From Lepiota brunneoincarnata (Eukaryota; Basidiomycota; Agaricomycetes; Agaricales; Agaricaceae), in assembly GCA_023014365.1 (NCBI GenBank), contig JAEBUN010000046.1, positions 62,001 through 126,000 on the forward strand: DNA of 64,000 nt, read 5' to 3'. Positions 1 to 12,055 of this stretch are shown here, one piece after another. The notes beneath the pieces are model-generated. The model made no database searches, had not been told where the DNA came from, and was given only the letters and a program-made list of their open reading frames with translations. The position numbers and the translations under genes were made by a program. The stretch's first letter is position 1. Every line of letters begins with the position of its first letter.

Positions 1-2
1 AC

Positions 3-2566
3 ATAGGAACGCTGACCGACCTCGAGGAGGCAATTAAATATCAACAGCAAACAGTATTGCTCACCCCTGATGGTCATCCCGAAAAACCAATGTACCTAGG
101 CAACCTCGGTATTTCCTTCGGGACCAGGTTTAGGCGCATAGGGATACTGAGCGACCTCGACGAGGCTATCAAGTATCAACAACAGGCACTGTTGCTTACC
201 CCAGATAATCACACTCACAAACCAAGCCAGTACAACAGCCTCGGGATTTCCTTTGGGAGACGATTTCAGCGCACAGGCGCACTGGGCGATCTTGAGGCGG
301 AAATCAGGAATCAGCAGCAGGCAGTGTCACGTACCTCAGATGGTCATCCTGACAAGCCGATTTACCTTAACAGCCTTGGGATCTCGTTCGGGACGCGGTT
401 TAGGCGCACGGGGACACCCAGCGACCTCGAAGAGGCGATCAAGACACACCAGCAGGCGGTGTCGCTCACCCTAGACGGCCATCTTGAGAAACCAAGGTAC
501 CTCACCAATCTTGGGATTTCCTTTGGGACTAGGTTTAAATCCACAGGCGCGCTGGGTGACCTCGAGGATGCAATCACGAACCAGCAGCTGGCAGTTTCGC
601 TCACTCCCGATAGTCATCCCGACAAACCCATATGGCTTGACAACCTCGGTATTTCCCTTGAAAGTCGGTTCGGGCGCACAGGAGCGCTGAGCGACCTCGA
701 GGAGGCGATCAAGTATCAGCGGCAGACAGTATCGATTATACCAGATGGTCATGCTGACAGACCGATGTACCTCGTCAATCTTGGGACTTCCATTGAGAGT
801 CGATTTGGGCATACCAAGTCATCAAATGACTTGGATGAAGCGATTTCACATTTCCAGTCAGCTGCGACATCCAACATTGGCTCGCCGTCACTTCGCTCTC
901 ATGCTTCTCGGCGATGGGCTCGTTTAGAAGCAAAGCGGGATCCCCCTTCTGCATTATTCGCATATCGCCGAGCGATCGATCTCATCGCACAAGTTGCTTG
1001 GATTGGAGATCCCATCGATACACGCCACTCCCAGCTCAAAGAGCTTGGTGACATCCCGAGAGAGGCTGCTGCATTTGCTCTTGATTTCGGCCATTCAGAT
1101 CTTGCGCTCGAGTGGCTTGAACAAGGACGCTCGGTTGTCTGGAACCAGTTGCTCAGCCTCCGAGCCTCAATCCATGACCTCCATCAAGCGCACCCCGACA
1201 TCTGCATCGAGTTCACACAAGTCTCACAAGAGCTCCAGAGTGCTGTCACACGAGGGCGCGCCATGAGCCTATCTGATAATGCCAACATCTCACTCGAGGA
1301 AGAAACTCGACGCCACCATCGCCTTGCGGAGAAGTGGGATTCGCTCGTGGAGAAGATCAGATCTCTTCCAGATTTTGAAGACTTCCTTCTCCCCAAGAAA
1401 GTCTCGGTATTGAAGAAAGCCGCAAGTTCCGGTCCTATCGTTGTCATCAACGCCCATCAGCTCCGCTGCGACGCACTGGTGCTCGAGCAAGGCAGAGACA
1501 AAGTACTCCATATCCCGTTAAATAACCTTCGTTACGAGGACGTGGAGAATATGCGGAAATCAATGAGACAGTATCTCGCAAACCCTCGTCATGCTCAGAG
1601 ATGGACAGACCGTGCTGGTGCCCCAGTCCCAGTAAGTGGACCGCGTATGGCGGGGGTTCTCGAGAGGATCTATTCGGTTATCGTAGATCCCATTCTTCGA
1701 GGCTTGGGTTTGGCGGTAAGAGTTGCTCGCTCCTAATTATGAATACACTCGCTGACATCGGTTCGCAGGTAACCGGATCCGACGCCATGAACCTTCCTCA
1801 TATTTGGTGGTGTCCGACAGGCCCCCTCACCTTCCTTCCACTTCACGCCGCCTGCCGCAAGGTCGGAACCAGAATGGATGGAATTTTCAACTTTGCTGTC
1901 TCTTCATACACACCGACAGTCAACGCCCTGCTCGAGGCAAGAGCAGTGAAACCACGGCCGTTCAATCAACTTGTCGGTATTGCCATGACCGACACACCAG
2001 GTCAAAGCGCTCTTCCGGGCGCTGATACGGAAATAGCGAAGATAACGGGGCTTTTCTCTAGTGACAGGGGATGGAAGTTTGAAGTGCTTCGGAACGAGCA
2101 GGCAACGGGAGAGAGGGTGCTGACTCGCATGGCGAGCAGCAGCTGGATCCACCTCGCATGCCATGCCATCCAGGACGTGCAAGAGCCCACACGGAGTGGT
2201 TTTTGCCTCCATGACCGGCGTTTGGCAATCACTGACATCATTGCGAAGCCGTTTGCCAATGCTGACCTTGCGTTCTTGTCGGCTTGCGAAACAGCGACTG
2301 GAGACGAGAAAGCATTGGACGAGGCCGTGCATATTACTGGCGCGATGCTAGGAGCAGGATATCGTAGTATCATTGGGACGATGTGGTCAATCCCTGATGA
2401 AGCGGCCCCGGTAATCGCTGAGAGGGTCTACGAGAGCCTTCTTTTTGGGGGAGAGCCAAACAGTGAACGAGCAGCACTGGCGCTGCATGAAGCTATAGAC
2501 AAGTTGCGAAAGTCGAGCCATAATTCATTTGATTCCTGGGTACCCTTTGTACACTACGGTGTGTGA
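3..2566 (+). CDS. TPR-CHAT domain protein (5' end outside window)
   Basis: The reading frame is open from the window edge, so the N-terminus is missing; 836 residues are visible. About seven 45-residue TPR-type repeats (core DLEEAIKYQQQ..., each ending near SLGISFGxRFxRTG) precede a linker and a C-terminal CHAT domain. CHAT is a caspase/separase-like cysteine protease fold. The likely catalytic His is in HLACHAIQ (about 2160) and the Cys in LSACETATGD (about 2285); IWWCPTGPL marks the domain start. One intron, 1716-1768 (GTAAG...CAG, branch CTGAC), joins the TPR and CHAT exons in phase 0 and the frames match exactly. The stop is TGA at 2564-2566. No internal lesion is seen. It is a paralogue of the genes at 24162-27300 and 46600-50623. 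Substrate and partners are unknown; a role in regulated cell death or self/non-self response is inference from the family. Confidence 0.9.
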
Positions 2567-2924
2567 TAGCATGAGTTTACATACCACATTGCGACCTTTT
2601 CTACGAGTCGAGTAGCTCTTCCTTGTATTTTGGTGATGCCGCAGATATGTTCGCGTACATTGCAATGCCTCATGTATCAATTGGTTTGTCACAAATACCC
2701 TCATAATGCCGAACGCTCCATAAATCACTGGGTAGGGGAACACACGCCAAAGAGCCTTGATTGATGTATCGAATTATGGAATAAATGGCAGATGCGAGTT
2801 TCCTAGCTGATGGTGGGAAATAGAACCAAGGAAGACACCGCGGCCCCGAGTGTAAAGCAAGTGGCGGTCTCATTCCGATGCTATGGATGTGTAGTGAAGG
2901 AGGATCCAGTATGTCATCGGAACC
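2567..2924. other. intergenic, nothing recognised
   Basis: Sequence downstream of the CHAT gene. Short open frames here show no family motif, and no RNA gene or repeat terminus was recognised. Confidence 0.5.
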
Positions 2925-3900
2925 TCTTGTGGAGTTGTCTGGAGACGACAGTCATATGTACCCCGATCGCAGTCTATCCAAACTCCCTGGTCCATATGAT
3001 TTTCGGTTGACCGAGTTTAAGCGAGAGTTGGTAATGATGGTATATGCGGGGACGATGAGGCGGTGGTCAGAAGCCCGGGTGGTTGTAGAGGCTCTTTACA
3101 AGGTGAACGGAAGAGCAGGTTAGTAAGAAACACTTGTACTTGGAACGAACACTTATCTGGGGTGGCTAGAGTGTGGTTTCGACATGCAACACCTTTGTCT
3201 AGATTGGTGGCTTCAAGTCCTGTTTGACAACCAAAAATCAAGGTGCGCCTTCGCAGCCAGTGGCCCGCAGCAGATAAATAGTGAGGGCGTAACATCCCAA
3301 CATGGATAGCAGAGTCGATGTACCGAGGTCGCTGATGATGTGCATGGTACAGTCGTGGTCAGCATCGTGGGAGACGGCTTCAACAAAACCAACAAGGGGG
3401 GGCGAATTAGCACGGGACAGCTACCGTTCAGGAAGGAAATACTCACCCGAGACGCGGGGGAATAGGAGGGGGGGCTATCGTGACACTTGCAGCATGTGCT
3501 CGCCAACTCAGTCACTGGATGGATGTGCGGTACTTTCACCCTCAGCTCATCGTCAAGCGCGTCGACCCATCAACCCTGGCGCTGGCGCCCATATCCTGTT
3601 CAGCATCGAGTTGCTGGATGTGGTTGAACAGGCATGCTGTTTGACAAACACAGGGAGTCGTGTGGAGTTTCTTCGAGTTGGCGATGATATTTGCATTGCG
3701 CCTCTCAGATCTCAACAATACCGCTCGAGAGGATGGTCAAGCCACGTGCCGGTGTGACGTCACGCGCCTCGAATTCTCGCTGATGGCGAACAACCACTGG
3801 ATTCGCGGTTTCCGTTCCCACAGCCGTCATTTGACAACCACCGACACCACCTCCCAAGTCATTTTCCACGCATGCCCCAGATCCCGTGGGAAGATGGTTG
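2925..3900. repeat. dispersed repeat, copy 1 (pairs with 19360-20110)
   Basis: This stretch aligns with 19360-20110 in the same order and orientation. Shared blocks begin with GGAGACGACAGTCA, then GCGAGAGT...GGTAATGATGGTATAT, AAGGTGAACRGAAG, GAACACTTATC and GGTGGCCCGCAGCAGATAA. The copies differ by many substitutions and indels and neither has a long conserved reading frame, so it reads as an old non-coding or decayed repeat. Family unknown. Confidence 0.55.
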
Positions 3901-6900
3901 CTGTAGAACACTATGAAGTGATATTAATGGTGCCTGAGAACTCAAGCCATGACCTCCACCCAGCGTGCTGTTGTCGGGCACGCCTCAGCAGCAGCCATGG
4001 CCGTTGACGGATCACCTGCGACGCCTGATCCCTTTCTACCCTTGGCCAATCCACCGACATTGAACTCTGAGCTCATCATCTCCACCACCGTTAATCTAAC
4101 CGATACTGTATCAAAGATTGCAAAGGAGGTTGGAGAACTGTTCAAGGATGTGCCATATGTGAAAGCCTTTCCAGGAATTTTGCTTCAAATTATCAAGATC
4201 AGAGAGATGCACAAACTTACTTGAACCCGAAGGTTCATCTAACAGCAGTGACATAACAGGAAATACAAACCAAAAAGGATTGGTCTCAGGAACTCATCGA
4301 GAAGATACTGGGCAGGTCAAAGGTCATTCTCAATGGCCTGTGCCAAGTTGCTGCATCACCAAACAGGAACCAGCTGAAGGACACAGAGGAGAAATTAGGA
4401 GAGTATAACTGGTAACACCACCCAATCTCTTTTTCCTCTTTGTGGATTGGCTGATCCACCACTCAGTCTCCTTGAAAAAATCTACTGCACACTCATGACG
4501 GAGGTATCAAAAGGTGTGCAGGGGAAATTTAGCAAGTGGATAAATTGGAATTCAAGGATTGAGACTCTGGCCAAGTATGACTGTCTCATTGATAGCATCC
4601 ATGCAAATTTCAATGTATGTCTGGGATCCTATTCATATTGCTTGTCTACATTCAACCTCTACAGACCAGACTCCTACTCAAGCTTGTCAATCCATCTCAA
4701 TCTACTTGAGCATCTTCAGGTCCAGCCAGGTACAACAAACCTCATTCTATCTGTATCCAGTGCCCTCACACTTCCCCTCCCCACCCTCCCCCCCCTGCCC
4801 CATCCAGTACTCTCTACAAGCCCTTTACTTGTCCTGATCAGATGATTGGGAGAGATGAAGAGAAATCCATGGTCATTGGAACACTGCTCAATGACCCATC
4901 ACTGCAGGTCACAATCTTAGGGGCTGTTGGGATGGGTAAAACGACACTCAGTCTCACTACTATACATGACCATGCAGTGATTGAGCAATACCTTTTGCAG
5001 TACTTTGTCTCCTGCAGGGCAATCACATCATTATCTGGCCTGATTCAGGAAATTGCTAATGTGCTGTGTATCCCACCTTCCAAACATAATAAACGCTTGA
5101 TCAACATTGTTCTATCTTGGTTTCATGCAAGTACCATCCTATGCTTGGACAATTTCAAGACCATTTGGGAGGACAAGGCGATCCAATGGGACATAGAGGA
5201 CTCCTTATCTCACCTTGATCATGTACCAAACCTTGTGATCATTATGACCATGCAGGGTACCCAGCATCTTTCTGGAGTTGCCCAGTCCAAGCCTTTGCTC
5301 CCACCCCTGAAGAAACTAAGCACTGTTGATTCATACTTGAAAATTGTCAAGTGCTAGTGGACAAGTTCACCAAAAAGTTGGTCCAAGTTGCCAATGGGAT
5401 ACCGCTGGCCATCAAACTTATCATTGCTCAACTACAAGAAGGGAATAAGAGCTCTGAATCCCTGTGGGTCCAGTGGGAGCAGATGCAGACAAGGGCCATA
5501 GCGATGGGCACCAAGAACCACCTATCCAATCTCAACATATCTATCCATCTGTCAGTGCACAGTCCACGTATGCAGGCAGATCCAAATGCTATCCTGATCT
5601 TTACCATGCTATCAGGCCTTCCAGATGGGTTCCTGTGTTGGCGGGAGGCTATTGATGAACTCTAAACCCACTTACCGGCAACAGTCTGTCTTCAGGAGAC
5701 ACTGGTGTCCCTGCAACATGTATCACTCATCTATGTCGATGAAATTGGGGGAAACCTCAGATATCGAATGCTTGTGCCAATCTGGGAGTTTGGCATGAAG
5801 ATGGGGATGAATTGTTCTCTCGATAGCTGCTTAAGCCCCTTCTATGCCGAGATGATGAATCATTTTGCGAATTATTCAGATCCTGCTGGTCACAATATAA
5901 TCCCACCTAAACTCCTCAATGTACACTTGGTGTTCACGGGGGCACTGAAGACAGACTGTGTGGATGAGAAGATTATCCACGCTGCCATTAATTATACCCT
6001 CTGGTGCCTTTATATGGGCAATCCCACTTCGGAGATCATCAACCTGGCATTGCGACAGGAGGTGGTTAGGTCATCATACTTACATGCGCGATGCATTTCA
6101 GCCTTGTTGCGTGTGTATTTGGGATGGAATGAGCTCGATGAGGCCGAGGTGTCTTTCAAGAAAGCGATGGAGCTCCATCGACAGTCACATGACATGCTTG
6201 GTTAGGCCTACGATGCCCAGAAGCTAGGAGAAATGTATTTGCGACAGGATAAGCTAGAAGAGACCGAGTCATCTTTCAAGAAAGCAATGGAGCTTCACCG
6301 GCAGTTGCACGACCCGCATGGTGAGGCCTAATGTTGTCCAGAACATGGGAGAAGTGTATATGCGACGGAATAAGCTGGACGAGGCCAAGTCATCTTTCGA
6401 GAAAGCGATGGAGCTTTATCAGCAGTTGAATTCCATGCTCGGCGAGGCCAACAATGTCCAGAAGCCAGGAGAGGTACACTTGCGATGGGATAGGCTAGCC
6501 GAAGCCGAGTCATCTTTCAAAAGGGTGATGGAGCTTCATCAGCAGTCGCATTCTGTGCTTGGTGAGGCCAACGACGTCCAGAACCTTGGAGAAGTGTATT
6601 TGCAATGTGATAAACTAGACAAAGCCGAATCGTCCTTCAAGAAAGCGATGGAGCTTCATCAGCAGTCACATGACGTGCATGGGGAGGCCAACAATCTCCA
6701 GAAGCTGGGCCAAGTATATTTGCAACAGGAAAGGATAGACGAAGCCGAGTCGTCTATCAAGAAAGCGATGGAGCTTCATCAACAGTCACATTCTGTGCTT
6801 GGTGAGGCCAATGATGTCCAGAAGCTGGGGGAAGTGTATATGCGACGGGATAATCTAGCCAGGGCTGGGTCGTCCTTCAGGAAAGTGGTAGAACTTTATC

Positions 6901-7081
6901 AGCAGTCACATTCTGTGATTGGTGAGGCCAACAGTGTCCAGAAGCTGGGAGAGGTAAATTTGCGACAGTCTCGGCTAGACAAAGCCAAGTCGTCTTTTCA
7001 GAAAGCGATGGAGCTTCATCAGCAGTCACATTCTGTGCTTGGTGAGGCCAACAATGTCCAGAAGCTAAGAGAAGTGTATTT

Positions 7082-7419
7082 TGTTGAACTGAGTAGAGTC
7101 AATAGTATCAGTGACACACTGATCACTAGTCACTAGCTCGAGTTGATCAACAATCACTGATGTATTCACACGTTGTTAATAATAGTGTGATTTGATAAGC
7201 CCACTGATTTGGTCAAGTGTAAAGGTTCTTCGTATGTAACTCCCCTTCACATAATAGGATTTGGCTAGTCTAAGGTCCCATCCTGTCAAAATGGACACGA
7301 GGCGTGAAACTCGGTGTCCACTAATTGACATCCCCAAGGGATGGGTGTACATAACAACTAATTACTTATATATCATAATTCGTTACTAACTAATAAGTGA
7401 TCTGTCACTTTATTTAACA
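7082..7419 (-). repeat. 3' LTR of copia element 1
   Basis: 338 bp, TG...CA, identical to 11718-12055. It is the 3' LTR because the element reads on the minus strand. It is preceded by target duplicate TATTT. Confidence 0.95.
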
Positions 7420-7519
7420 CAACCCCCTGACAGAACACTTCTTTAATTTGTGTAGTGGATCACCAATGCACAACCCCCTGATCCACTCCACACCTTCACT
7501 TATCCAACTTCCTATTCCA

Positions 7520-10500
7520 TCATTTCCTTAAACCTATAAGATCACAGAACTTCTCCACCTTGACTTGGGCAAGAGGTTTTGTAAGCAGATCAGCTGGCAT
7601 GTCATCAGTAGACAGGTGCTCAAGCTGTAGCTTTTTCATTGCCACCTTCTCCCTCAACCAATAATAACCCATGTCCAAGTGTTTCATCCTCCCATGGTGA
7701 TCAGGGTTTTTGGCAACAGACATTGCAGACTGGCTATCAGTGTATAGTACCGATGGGGCACATGGAGTATATCCAAGCTCTCCTAGCAATTTTTGCATCC
7801 ACAGGATTTCTTTTCCAGCTTCATTTCCAGCCACATACTCTGCTTCAGTAGTTGACTTGGTGACTACAGGTTGAAGCTTGCTTCTCCAACACACAACCCC
7901 CTGACCCAGCTTCACCAAATATCCTGTTGTGGATTTGCGAGAGTCCTTGTCTCCTCCATGATCAGCATCACAATATGTCACAAACATCCTATCACCAATA
8001 CTGGAGTCAGATCCATATGTGAGCTTATAGTCCAATGTACCCCTTAAGTATCGGAACAGGTGTTTAACAGCTGACCAATGAGCCATTCCAGGGTTAGCAT
8101 TGAAGCGTGCTAGTACCCCTACAGCATAAGCAATGTCCAGACGTGTTGTAGTGGCCAAATACATGAGAGAGCCAACAGCATTCATGTAAGGGATATTAAC
8201 CATCTTTTGCTTTTCCTCTGGAGTTTTTGGACAGTCATCTAGTGTAAGGACCTTATTAGGTATCATGGGTGTTGTTCGTGGTTTGCACTCTGTCATTCCA
8301 AACTCTTCCAACTTCTTTAGAATATATTGATGTTGGAACAGTGTCAATATGTGCTGTTGCCTATCTCGTTTGATTTCAACACCTAATAAGAATGATGTTT
8401 CACCTAGGTCCCTCAATTTGAAATGTGAAGATAATTCTTCCACAAACTGGTCCATTTTCTCAACAGATTTTGATGCAATTGTGATGTCATCCACAAACAC
8501 GGGGACGATTACCCGTACATCATCCCGGGCATAGAGGTAAACTGATGGATCACTGTGCAACCTATGGAAATTCATCCCTTCCATTACAGTTGCAAGTTTT
8601 TCACTCCACAGACAAGGTGACTGCTTTAACCCATATAGGGACTTGTTCAGTTTACAAACATACTCTGAACCCCCTTGCTCAAACCCTTCTGGCTGCTTCA
8701 TATATACTTCAGCATCAATATCACTATTGATAAAAGCATGAGATATGTCCATAGTACGCAGATTTAGGTCTTCAATAGCAGCCAGAGCAAGTATAGTTCG
8801 GATGGTACTCTGATGCATAGTTGATGCAAAGGTTTCAAAATAATCTTGTCCTGGTCGCTGACTAAATCCCTTTGCTACAATACGGGCTTTGTAACGCTCT
8901 ATAGAGCCATCTGCATTGTGTTTAACCTTGAACACCCATTTAGACCCAATTGCTTTCTCCCCTGGAGGCAGTGGTACAAGTGACCAAGTTCCATTTGTGA
9001 GGTGGGCATTAATCTCCTCTAGTGCTGCCTCATGCCATTTATCACCCTCACCATTTGGTCGCTCTAATGCCTCAGAGTATGACTGTGGTTCCATCTCTTG
9101 GCTATACTGAGCATTCTGTTGCTCATCCTCTGATTCTGAGTCAGTGACCAGTGGTTTGGGCTCTCTATGCTTCCAATATCCTAATGGGCGTGCCACATTC
9201 CGTTTGGGCTTTCGAATAGCAATTGGTCTAGAGTCAATTTCAGGTTCACTTGGTAGGCCTTCTCTGATATCATCATTCTGTTCATCATTTGCTTCAACTT
9301 GTCCAGTTGGTGGTATTTGTACACATGGAGTCAATGGGTCAGTGAGTGGTACCAGGATTGGTTCAGGGGCTGGTAGAACAGGTTCTTTATCATTTATATC
9401 ATTAGGTTGCAATTGGTGATGGAGAGGACCATTTAAACCAATATGCTCATCAAACTCTGCACGTTCACTGATAACTATTTTCTTTGTAACAGGATTGTAA
9501 AATTTCCACCCCTTATATCCTTCAGGATACCCAATGAATACACACTTTTCCATATGACTTCCAAGTGGTGACCTTTTATCCTTTTGGATATGGACATATG
9601 CGATACACCCCCAAACTCTAAGATGACTAACATCAGGTTTCTTGCCATACCATGCCTCATATGGTGTCATATTTGGCAGTACAGATGTGGGACAGCGATT
9701 CCAAACATGAACAAGTGCAGCAAGACATTCACCCCAGTACCCCTTTGACAGATTAGCTTCTGAGATCATAGCTGTGATCCTTTCATTAAGTGTTCTGTTT
9801 GCTCGTTCAGCAACACCATTCTGTTGTGGCCTATTTCGCACAGTATATTGTCTAGCAATGCCACAATCATCAAGGAACTTGATAAAGTTTGATCCCATAT
9901 ATTCACCCCCTTTGTCACATCGGAAGGTTTTCAGAGTGTGTCCAGTTTGATTTTCTGCAAACACTTTAAACCGCTTGAATGCATCAAATACATCACTCTT
10001 TCTCTTTAAGGGTATGACAACCCGAAATCGAGAGAAGTCATCAATAAATGTAACCCAATAATTGAAACCACCCAATGATGTTACTGATACTTGGTGAAGA
10101 TCAGAGTGAACAAGTTCTAATGACTGTGATGCTCTATGTTCTGAAGGGGGGAATGGGTTTGCATGCATTTTTCCTGCTAGACATGGCTCACAGATTGGAT
10201 CAGGCTTCTCAGATGAGCTTACTGTCATTCCACTAACTATGTCACTTTTGATCATCCATTTGATGTCCTCATAGTTGTGATGCCCAAGCCGTTTATGCCA
10301 CAGAGATAGATTCAGAGGGAGAGTTGATGCAATATGAACATTTTCTATATTTTCTACAGTAGAACCATCAAGATAACCAGTAGTACCTTTAACTGAACCA
10401 GTAAATAGTAATTGGTCTTTTTGGAAGAACTGTAGTTTATCAAGAGAAATGTGAACATCAATCCCTTTATGAAGAGTTAGGTATAGAACAGCAAGAAGAT

Positions 10501-11575
10501 TACTCCGTAATGCCGGAACATGTAGTACTCTGGTAAATTCAACATCTCTTTCTAATTGTCCATTAATAACTGGTCTGAAGATAACACGTCCAATACCCTC
10601 TGAATATACAATACTGTTGTCCGCAAGTCGAACAGGAACTCTAAATGGAGTGTAATCTTGTAACCAGCTTTTATGAGGGGTCATATGAGAAGAGGCCCCT
10701 GTGTCTATAATCCAATGGAAACTATTAGATGATGTAAAGCATGCCTCAAAACCAGAAAGAGTACTTGCCACATGAGCCGACTCTGGCATCTTCTCCCCAC
10801 TTTCCTCAACTCTGTGTGCCTCTGCTGTATTTGTCCCAACTTTGTCTTTGCGATCATGACACACTCTCGCAATATGCCCCACTTTGCCACAGACATAGCA
10901 AGTGACTACAACCCCTGGTGTCTTTGGTTTCCACTTTTTCTTTCCTCCAAAGCCTCCCACCATTGCCCGATTGGCTATCTCTGTTCGCTTTTGACGATTG
11001 AGGTCCTCATTTCGGAAGGCAGCAAGGACAGTTGACTTGGTCAATTTGTCCTGTAGTAGTAGTGCTGTTGACAGGTGCGCATAGTCCTCTGGTAATGCTC
11101 GAATCAATGCCATGCATTGTAGTTCCTCATCAAGATTGGTAATGGTGAACTTGGTAGGACGTAAATCCTGTATAGTTGCCATTGCCTTCTCTATTCGTGT
11201 CCCCAGATCAACTAATGATTCCTCATCATTCTTACGAATGGAGAAGAGATCATCATATGCATTGAATCGAGCACCAGGTTTCTTGGACTGATGCACCTCC
11301 TCAAGCTTCTTCCACATTTCAACTGGTTCCCCCACTAAATCTCGAACATGCACCCTTTGGTCACGATCCAGTAACAGATATATGTCACCAGCAGCCTTTT
11401 GCACCTTCAATTCCCAAGCATCTATATTCCCCTGATCCTTTTCAGGCTTTTTCTCCTTCCCACTGACCACATTCCACAATCCCTTTGACATCAACCATGC
11501 CTGCATTTCACCTGACCACTCTCCATAGTTGGAGTTGGTAAGAGGTGTAATTCTAGCACTGACTGAGTCAGACAT
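7520..11575 (-). CDS. copia Gag-Pol polyprotein (element 1)
   Basis: 1351 residues from the ATG at 11575. The frame stays open about 36 codons further upstream, but only from a TTG, and the sequence after the chosen ATG matches copia Gag starts. Order: Gag with a UBN2-like region (NYGEWSGEMQAWL); CCHC zinc knuckle CYVCGKVGHIARVC at residues ~226-239; aspartic protease DTGASSHM at ~291; GAG-pre-integrase LWHKRLGHHN; integrase core with HSDLH, CDKGGEY and NGVAERANRT; reverse transcriptase with FVDD near residue 1025, where YVDD is commoner; RNase H (YCDADHGG, YTDSQSA). The usual copia length is 1300-1450 residues, so this is full length. It copies the element's RNA to cDNA in cytoplasmic virus-like particles and integrates it. 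No stop or frameshift is seen. Confidence 0.95.
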   Translation of the reverse strand: MSDSVSARITPLTNSNYGEWSGEMQAWLMSKGLWNVVSGKEKKPEKDQGNIDAWELKVQKAAGDIYLLLDRDQRVHVRDLVGEPVEMWKKLEEVHQSKKPGARFNAYDDLFSIRKNDEESLVDLGTRIEKAMATIQDLRPTKFTITNLDEELQCMALIRALPEDYAHLSTALLLQDKLTKSTVLAAFRNEDLNRQKRTEIANRAMVGGFGGKKKWKPKTPGVVVTCYVCGKVGHIARVCHDRKDKVGTNTAEAHRVEESGEKMPESAHVASTLSGFEACFTSSNSFHWIIDTGASSHMTPHKSWLQDYTPFRVPVRLADNSIVYSEGIGRVIFRPVINGQLERDVEFTRVLHVPALRSNLLAVLYLTLHKGIDVHISLDKLQFFQKDQLLFTGSVKGTTGYLDGSTVENIENVHIASTLPLNLSLWHKRLGHHNYEDIKWMIKSDIVSGMTVSSSEKPDPICEPCLAGKMHANPFPPSEHRASQSLELVHSDLHQVSVTSLGGFNYWVTFIDDFSRFRVVIPLKRKSDVFDAFKRFKVFAENQTGHTLKTFRCDKGGEYMGSNFIKFLDDCGIARQYTVRNRPQQNGVAERANRTLNERITAMISEANLSKGYWGECLAALVHVWNRCPTSVLPNMTPYEAWYGKKPDVSHLRVWGCIAYVHIQKDKRSPLGSHMEKCVFIGYPEGYKGWKFYNPVTKKIVISERAEFDEHIGLNGPLHHQLQPNDINDKEPVLPAPEPILVPLTDPLTPCVQIPPTGQVEANDEQNDDIREGLPSEPEIDSRPIAIRKPKRNVARPLGYWKHREPKPLVTDSESEDEQQNAQYSQEMEPQSYSEALERPNGEGDKWHEAALEEINAHLTNGTWSLVPLPPGEKAIGSKWVFKVKHNADGSIERYKARIVAKGFSQRPGQDYFETFASTMHQSTIRTILALAAIEDLNLRTMDISHAFINSDIDAEVYMKQPEGFEQGGSEYVCKLNKSLYGLKQSPCLWSEKLATVMEGMNFHRLHSDPSVYLYARDDVRVIVPVFVDDITIASKSVEKMDQFVEELSSHFKLRDLGETSFLLGVEIKRDRQQHILTLFQHQYILKKLEEFGMTECKPRTTPMIPNKVLTLDDCPKTPEEKQKMVNIPYMNAVGSLMYLATTTRLDIAYAVGVLARFNANPGMAHWSAVKHLFRYLRGTLDYKLTYGSDSSIGDRMFVTYCDADHGGDKDSRKSTTGYLVKLGQGVVCWRSKLQPVVTKSTTEAEYVAGNEAGKEILWMQKLLGELGYTPCAPSVLYTDSQSAMSVAKNPDHHGRMKHLDMGYYWLREKVAMKKLQLEHLSTDDMPADLLTKPLAQVKVEKFCDLIGLRK

Positions 11576-11699
11576 AGTGATATCCAATAAATCCCCAATA
11601 AACTTGCAATAAAAGCGCAATATGGTGGCAATAAGCCAATAGTCACAGTAGCAGCAATATGCAGCAGTATCCCCAACAATCAATGATTAAAATGGTGTA

Positions 11700-11717
11700 G
11701 AGCCGGGGCCCATAACC
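11700..11717 (-). other. primer-binding site of copia element 1 (half-tRNA-iMet type)
   Basis: Read on the minus strand, GGTTATGGGCCC directly follows the 5' LTR. This is complementary to the anticodon loop region (GGGCCCAUAACC) of eukaryotic initiator tRNA-Met, not to the tRNA 3' end. That is the half-tRNA priming known for Drosophila copia. Confidence 0.75.
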
Positions 11718-12055
11718 TGTTGAACTGAGTAGAGTCAATAGTATCAGTGACACACTGATCACTAGTCACTAGCTCGAGTTGATCAACAATCACTGATGTA
11801 TTCACACGTTGTTAATAATAGTGTGATTTGATAAGCCCACTGATTTGGTCAAGTGTAAAGGTTCTTCGTATGTAACTCCCCTTCACATAATAGGATTTGG
11901 CTAGTCTAAGGTCCCATCCTGTCAAAATGGACACGAGGCGTGAAACTCGGTGTCCACTAATTGACATCCCCAAGGGATGGGTGTACATAACAACTAATTA
12001 CTTATATATCATAATTCGTTACTAACTAATAAGTGATCTGTCACTTTATTTAACA
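11718..12055 (-). repeat. 5' LTR of copia element 1
   Basis: 338 bp, identical to 7082-7419. On the minus strand it carries a TATA-like TATATAAG at 12001-12008, a plausible core promoter for the genomic transcript. Target duplicate TATTT follows at 12056-12060. Confidence 0.95.

Larger units (their letters stand above)
7082..12055 (-). mobile_element. intact Ty1/copia LTR retrotransposon (element 1)
   Basis: A complete element in antisense orientation to the host NLR gene. It is bounded by 338-bp direct LTRs (7082-7419 and 11718-12055) that I read as identical base for base, each beginning TG and ending CA. A 5-bp target-site duplication TATTT flanks it (7077-7081 and 12056-12060). A primer-binding site lies next to the right LTR, and a purine-rich tract (AGGGGGTTG on the minus strand) next to the left LTR. 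One uninterrupted Gag-Pol frame fills the interior. Identical LTRs and an open frame indicate a young, possibly still mobile copy. Pol order (protease, integrase, RT, RNase H) is that of Ty1/copia, not Ty3/gypsy. Confidence 0.96.

Noticed and set aside
1..2566. TPR-CHAT as a Craspase-like CRISPR protease
   Set aside because: The domain pair is similar, but the gene is eukaryotic with an intron and there is no Cas gene or CRISPR array.
7470..7905. Repeated ACAACCCCCTGA as extra polypurine tracts of copia element 1
   Set aside because: Three occurrences exist (near 7421, 7470 and 7893), one of them in coding sequence; only the one beside the LTR has positional support.
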